DNA from: CAZGSN01 sp964371655
GTDB lineage: Bacteria; Desulfobacterota; Binatia; HRBIN30
Assembly (NCBI GenBank): GCA_964371655.1
Contig: CAYJOD010000041.1
Location: forward strand, 1-51,593
DNA length: 51,593 nucleotides
Direction: 5' to 3'
The notes under the pieces are model-generated. The model was not told the origin of the DNA and searched no databases. It saw only the letters and a list, made by a program, of their open reading frames with translations. Position numbers and translations under genes: made by a program. Shown in pieces: positions 46,988 to 51,593 of the stretch (the stretch's first letter is position 1; every line of letters begins with the position of its first letter).

Positions 46988-49900
46988 ATGATCTCACCAG
47001 CGAGCCCGCTCACCGACCGCAAGCTGCGCTGGATCGCAAGCGCCTGCGGTGGTCTCGCCGTTGTTGTTGCTGTCTTGGTCCTCATCGGCTGGTGGTTTGG
47101 GATTGCGTCGTTCAAGAGCGTCTTTCCCGGCCTGGTGACGATGAAGCCCAACACCGCGCTGGCCTTCGTGTTCGCCGGCACGGCGCTGATGCTGCAAGCG
47201 GGGGCGCCGGTTTCGTCGCGGCGCGTAAGAACGGGCCAATGGCTGGCGGTGTTCGTAGCTCTGATTGGGGCTCTGACGCTGTGCGAATTTTTTCTTGACT
47301 GGCAGTTGGGTGTCGACGAGGTGCTGTTCAAGGAGGACCCGAACGCCGCGTTGACCTTGATTCCAGGGCGCATGGCGCTGGTCACGGCCGTGTGCTTCGT
47401 GCTGCTCGGGCTAGCCATGCTGGGGATCGAGTGGGAGCCACGCCGGGGTCTTCGTCCCGCAGAGGTGCTGGCGCTTGTGGTGGCAGGCGTGAGCTCAAGT
47501 TCCCTCGTTGAGTACGCAGTTGGTCAGCCGATTCTCTTTAGCTTCAGCCAATACACCCGCATGGCGCTGCACACCGCCGTCGTCTGTCCGGTGTTGTCTG
47601 CGGGCGTACTGCTGGCGCGGCCTGCGCAAGGTATGTTGGGCGCGTTGCGCGCCGGCGGAGTTACTCGTTTGGAACGGGTGGTCTATCCGGCGGTGGGATT
47701 GGCGCTTGCAATCGTGTTGGCTGGAGGCGCGTGGTTTTACCATGACCAGGAACAGCAGATGCAGCGTGCGGTGGAGGCTGAGCTCGAGGCGATTGCGCGG
47801 CTGAAGGTGGATCAAATCGTCCAGTGGCGGGGGGAACGTCTGGGCGATGCCGCGGTGCTCGTGGGCAGCCAGTTCTTTGCCGAAGGAGTGAAACGCTGGC
47901 TGGCCGATCCGCAGCCCGATCTCGCAGGAAAAATCTTCGCCCGGCTCGGCTCGATGCTGCAAAACAATCGATACAGCGACGCCCTGCTGGTGGATGGCCG
48001 CGGGCAGCCGCAGTTTGCCTTCTCCGGCGGCGCCGGCGGGTTGCATCCGGAAGACACCGAGGCCTTGGCTACCGCCTTTCAGGAGCAGCGACCGGTGCTG
48101 ACGGAACTGCACGTCGGGCCGGCTACCCAGACGCCGCATGCCCATCTCATTGCGCCGCTCTTCCAGGCAAACGGGGAGACTCCTCAGCTCATCGGCGCGG
48201 TCGTCCTGACCATCGATGCTCGGCAGTTTCTCTATCCTCTGATTCAATCATGGCCCACGGCAAGCCCCAGCGCGGAAACCCTACTGGTTCGTCGCGACGG
48301 TGACGACGCCGTGTTCCTCAACGACCTGCGCCACCGACCGGACACGGCCTTCAACTTGCGCATTCCATTGACCGAGCGCGGGGTACCGGCGGTGATGGCA
48401 GCCCTCGGGGCGGAAGGCCTGTTTCACGGATCAGATTATCGCGGGGGCATGGTCTTATCCGTCATCAAGCGAATCCCCGACACGTCGTGGTCCATGGTGG
48501 CCAAGATAGACGAGGCGGAGGTGCTGGCGGAATGGCGTTTCCGCGCCAACCTGATCATGGCGACGATCGCGGCACTGGTGCTGGCGCTGGCCGCCTCTGC
48601 CCGCATGATCGCGCAGCAAGGGGCCAAATACCGCGCGTTGTCGGAATCCGCAGAGGCGCTGCGGAAAGCCAATCGTCTTTATCGGGTGCTCAGCGAGGGC
48701 AACCAGGTGCTGGTGCGGGCGACACAGGAATCGGCGCTTCTGCAGGAGGTTTGCCGGATCGCCGTCGAATACGGCGGCTACCGGCTTGCTTGGGTCGGCT
48801 TCACCGAAGCGGACGAGGCTTGCAACGTTCGGCCCGTCGCGCAGTTCGGGGTTGAGCAGCGCTATCTGGAAGGATTGCAGACCACGTGGGCCGACACCGA
48901 GCGCGGCCGTGGCCCCATCGGTACGGCAATCCGGACCGCGAAATCGATGGTCGTGCAGGATCTTCTCCATGATCCGCAGGTTGAGCCGTTGCGGGCCGAG
49001 GCGCTCCAGTGTGGTTATGCCGCGTCGGTCGCGCTGCCGCTGATCGGGCAAGGACGCACCTTCGGCGTCTTGAGCGTCTACGCCAAAGACGCGCACGCCT
49101 TTGACGAGCAAGAGCTCAAGCTTTTGGAGGAACTGGCGGACGACCTGGCGTTCGGGATCGTGACGCTGCGTCTACGTGCCGAGCGCGACCGGCAGGAGCA
49201 GGTGCTGCAGCGAAAAGAAGCCGAGCTCAGCGAAGCCCAAAGGCTCGCGCACATCGGCAATTGGTATTGGGACGTGCAGACCGATGCCACCACCGGCTCG
49301 GATGAGCTCCTCCGGATATACGGCCTCGATCCCGTTACGGAGTCCGTTCTCCCATTTCAGGAACAAAAAGGCCGGCTCTACACCGCCGAGAACTGGGAGC
49401 GAGTCAATGCGGCCGTCCGACAGACGCTGCAGACGCGGGTCGGTTTCGAGCTGGACGTGGAGGCGCTCCGGGCGGACGGCGCGACCATCTGGATCACGGC
49501 GCGTGCTGAGGCTGTGTGGGATTCCGAGGGCCGCATCGTTGGCCTGCGCGGCACCGTGCAGGACGTCAGCGGGCGCAAACAGGAGGAGGCCCAGTTGGCC
49601 GCGGCCAACGAGGAATTGAGCCGGCTGAACCGAGGTCTCAAGGTGCTCAGTGAGGGGAACCAACTACTGGTGCGCGCCACCGAGGAATCACAGTTGCTGC
49701 GCGACATGTGCACGATACTCGTCGACATGGGCGGCTATCAGTTCGCCTGGGTGGGCTTCGCTGAAAACGACAGCAGCAAGACGGTACGCCCAGTCACCTG
49801 GGCGGGGCACGAGGATGGATACTTGCGCGCCGTCCGGATCAGCTGGGCTGGTGACGATGAGCGGGGGCGCGGTCCGATCGGCATCGCCATCCGAACCGGT

Positions 49901-51403
49901 GAGCCGCAACTGATAACAGAGATCTTGTCCGACGAGCGCTTCGAGCCATGGCGGAGTGAGGCGAACGCACGCGGCTACAGGTCCCTGGTTGCCGTGCCAC
50001 TGATCGCTGCTGGGCAAGCACTTGGTGCGCTCGTCATTGTTTCGGGGATGACCGATGCCTTTGATGCGCAGGAGGTGAAGCTCTTGAAGGAGCTGGCCGA
50101 CGATCTCGCGCACGGCGTTGCCGCGCTGCGGGCGCGCGCGGCGCAGCTGGTGGCCGAGCAGCGACGTCTGGAGGAGGCGGAGGTCTCGGGCGCGCTCGCC
50201 CGTATTGGTGGAGAATTGCTCGTCTCGCTCAATACGGGCTCGATGCTCGGCCATCTGTGCCAGGTGATCACGGACGTACTGAGCTGCGACTATTGCTTCA
50301 CCGCTGCTTGGGGGTCCGACGCAGCCGTATACACTCCCACAGCCGCGTACGGACTACCGCAGGAGCTCTGGGAAACAATTCGATCCCTCGCCGTCCCCGA
50401 TGCGGGGGTAGGGTACCTGCGCGAACGCTTGGAGACGGCGCAGGCTGTCCAACTCTCGACGTCGGCCGTGGACTCTCCCTTCGCGCGGCTTGCGCTCCAG
50501 TACGGTGTCACCCGGTCCTTATTCGTTGCGTTAAGACGAGGCCAAGAGCATGTGGGGCTGGTGGGTGTCGGGTTTTTTGGTCGCAGCGCTCGGTTCACCC
50601 CGATCCAGGAGCGCATCGCGGTTGGGATCGGTCAGCTGGCGTCGATCGCCCTCGATCACAGTCTGGTGATGGACGCCCTGGAACAGGCGAATCGCCTCAA
50701 GTCGGACTTCATGAGTACCATGTCGCACGAACTGCGCACGCCGCTGAACATTATCATGGGATACAACCGGCTGATGGTCGAGGAGGAGTTTGGGCCGCTT
50801 ACGGCCGAGCAGCACGACACCTTGCAGCGCACCTACAAGAGCGAGCGCGAGCTCCTAGAGCTTATCAACGCCACGCTCGATATTGGCCGCTTGGAAACTG
50901 GGGAAGCACCCCTCAAAATGGAAGAGGTTGACGTACGCGCCCTGCTCGAAGATCTGCACCTCGATGCGAGTAGCTCGGGGGGCAAGCCCGGCGTTGCCGT
51001 CGTCAGAGATATCGCGTCGTCGCTCCCGCCCCTACAGACAGATGGCATCAAGCTCAAGGTGATCGTGAAGAACCTCATCTCGAATGCTCTGAAATTTACC
51101 GAACAGGGACAGGTGACGATCGGCGCCCAGCCTTGTGAGGATGGAGTTGAGGTGTCGGTCGCCGACACCGGTCCTGGGATTGCCGCCGACGTGTTGCCGA
51201 TCATTTTCGAGCCGTTTCGCCAAGGCGAAAGCACGATGACTCGCCACTACGGCGGTGTCGGGCTGGGGTTATACATCGTGAAGCGATTGCTGGAGCTGCT
51301 CGGCGGCACGATCACGGTCGATACCGAGGTCGGCCGCGGCTCCACCTTCCGCGTCTATGTGCCGCTGCGACCGTTCGTTTCGACGGGGCTCGACAGCGCC
51401 TAG
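46988..51403 (+). CDS. Multi-GAF membrane sensor histidine kinase
   Basis: A 1471-residue kinase. Seven hydrophobic segments lie within residues 14-250. A periplasmic sensor of about 265 residues (255-518, Cache-like) and one more membrane span (about 520-538) follow. The cytosolic part has GAF-1 (about 563-721), a PAS domain (about 751-868), GAF-2 (about 883-1049), GAF-3 (about 1068-1224), HisKA with His1247 in SHELRTPLN, and the ATPase domain with KNLISNALKF (N box), DTGPGIAADV and GGVGLGLYIV (G boxes). GAF-1 and GAF-2 are clear duplicates of each other. No receiver domain and no response regulator gene is nearby, so the partner is elsewhere. GAGGAT lies before the ATG. It is head-to-head with the efflux operon. 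Confidence 0.93.
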   Translation: MISPASPLTDRKLRWIASACGGLAVVVAVLVLIGWWFGIASFKSVFPGLVTMKPNTALAFVFAGTALMLQAGAPVSSRRVRTGQWLAVFVALIGALTLCEFFLDWQLGVDEVLFKEDPNAALTLIPGRMALVTAVCFVLLGLAMLGIEWEPRRGLRPAEVLALVVAGVSSSSLVEYAVGQPILFSFSQYTRMALHTAVVCPVLSAGVLLARPAQGMLGALRAGGVTRLERVVYPAVGLALAIVLAGGAWFYHDQEQQMQRAVEAELEAIARLKVDQIVQWRGERLGDAAVLVGSQFFAEGVKRWLADPQPDLAGKIFARLGSMLQNNRYSDALLVDGRGQPQFAFSGGAGGLHPEDTEALATAFQEQRPVLTELHVGPATQTPHAHLIAPLFQANGETPQLIGAVVLTIDARQFLYPLIQSWPTASPSAETLLVRRDGDDAVFLNDLRHRPDTAFNLRIPLTERGVPAVMAALGAEGLFHGSDYRGGMVLSVIKRIPDTSWSMVAKIDEAEVLAEWRFRANLIMATIAALVLALAASARMIAQQGAKYRALSESAEALRKANRLYRVLSEGNQVLVRATQESALLQEVCRIAVEYGGYRLAWVGFTEADEACNVRPVAQFGVEQRYLEGLQTTWADTERGRGPIGTAIRTAKSMVVQDLLHDPQVEPLRAEALQCGYAASVALPLIGQGRTFGVLSVYAKDAHAFDEQELKLLEELADDLAFGIVTLRLRAERDRQEQVLQRKEAELSEAQRLAHIGNWYWDVQTDATTGSDELLRIYGLDPVTESVLPFQEQKGRLYTAENWERVNAAVRQTLQTRVGFELDVEALRADGATIWITARAEAVWDSEGRIVGLRGTVQDVSGRKQEEAQLAAANEELSRLNRGLKVLSEGNQLLVRATEESQLLRDMCTILVDMGGYQFAWVGFAENDSSKTVRPVTWAGHEDGYLRAVRISWAGDDERGRGPIGIAIRTGEPQLITEILSDERFEPWRSEANARGYRSLVAVPLIAAGQALGALVIVSGMTDAFDAQEVKLLKELADDLAHGVAALRARAAQLVAEQRRLEEAEVSGALARIGGELLVSLNTGSMLGHLCQVITDVLSCDYCFTAAWGSDAAVYTPTAAYGLPQELWETIRSLAVPDAGVGYLRERLETAQAVQLSTSAVDSPFARLALQYGVTRSLFVALRRGQEHVGLVGVGFFGRSARFTPIQERIAVGIGQLASIALDHSLVMDALEQANRLKSDFMSTMSHELRTPLNIIMGYNRLMVEEEFGPLTAEQHDTLQRTYKSERELLELINATLDIGRLETGEAPLKMEEVDVRALLEDLHLDASSSGGKPGVAVVRDIASSLPPLQTDGIKLKVIVKNLISNALKFTEQGQVTIGAQPCEDGVEVSVADTGPGIAADVLPIIFEPFRQGESTMTRHYGGVGLGLYIVKRLLELLGGTITVDTEVGRGSTFRVYVPLRPFVSTGLDSA

Positions 51404-51450
51404 AGCGCGAGTGCTTTGCAGCCTCCCAGGAAATCTGACGCTGTGGCATC

Positions 51451-51479
51451 GCCGCCGTCGCCAGACAGCGGCGTCGGAC
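51451..51479. repeat. 29-base repeat, copy 2
   Basis: GCCGCCGTCGCCAGAC then AGCGGCG then TCGGAC; copy 1 is at 29766-29794. The remaining bases to 51593 carry another GC palindrome start (GCGCGCCGCCGCGCGC near 51539) and CCGTAGGGG at the very end, cut by the window edge. No gene is seen. Confidence 0.65.
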
Positions 51480-51593
51480 CGAAGGACGAACACCTCGGCC
51501 ACGCTCCGGCGAGGTTGTCTCAAAACCCACCGAACAGGGCGCGCCGCCGCGCGCCCCTACGATAAGGCCGAGGAAGACCGCATACCGTAGGGG

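Overview
This is a high-GC bacterial window with about 40 protein genes, no rRNA or tRNA gene that I could see, and no CRISPR array. Several traits suggest an uncultured soil or sediment bacterium of the former deltaproteobacterial / Desulfobacterota / Binatota type. These are secreted proteins with Thr-Pro linkers, a dockerin-like calcium loop and a cohesin-like protein, DUF1566 modules, many GC-rich palindromes between genes, and a complete SUF operon led by an Rrf2 regulator. The lineage is inferred from gene style only; no marker gene settles it.

Layout. 1-5250 (minus strand): a TetR regulator, a Tat-exported molybdopterin oxidoreductase, a nitroreductase and a two-cluster ferredoxin form one apparent operon behind a promoter that overlaps a dyad. 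5300-12530: a secernin-like peptidase, a Uma2 nuclease, a secreted PpiC isomerase, the agmatine-to-putrescine pair aguB-aguA, a small lipoprotein and an HTH regulator. 12560-20500: a 1192-residue Cys-rich lipoprotein with Ig-like domains, a Gfo/Idh/MocA dehydrogenase, a secreted Thr-Pro-linker protein, a DUF29 protein and a cohesin-like secreted protein. 20570-22716: a 141-bp MITE with a perfect 9-bp target duplication, then a translationally coupled GHMP kinase and nucleotidyltransferase. 23100-29700: lipid-related genes (SDR, MaoC hydratase, SCP-x-type thiolase, lysoplasmalogenase-like membrane protein, GMC oxidoreductase). 30100-30730: a PIN-type toxin-antitoxin pair. 30835-37246: rrf2-sufBCDSUT. 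37640-38300: a VapBC pair with a broken toxin. 38600-40711: a DUF1566 secreted protein. 41090-46718 (minus strand): a tripartite RND efflux pump. 46988-51403: a 1471-residue multi-GAF sensor histidine kinase divergent from the pump.

How the genes may work together. The SUF operon builds Fe-S clusters, and clients in this window include the molybdoenzyme and its ferredoxin. An IscR-type-1-like site overlaps the suf promoter and fits feedback control by the Rrf2 protein, which has three candidate cluster cysteines. The hydratase, thiolase, SDR and GMC genes read as CoA-ester / alcohol metabolism. The histidine kinase lies head-to-head with the efflux operon and may sense its substrate.

The most unusual feature is the intergenic DNA. 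More than a dozen gaps carry palindromes in which a short word is repeated in degenerate form on one arm and answered by its complement on the other. The word differs from element to element. One element still encloses the start of a GxxExxY-type gene. Separate GC-rich elements fold as an outer stem with two inner hairpins, and one is a transposition-marked MITE. Together they suggest several families of short mobile or REP-like elements filling the gaps of this genome.
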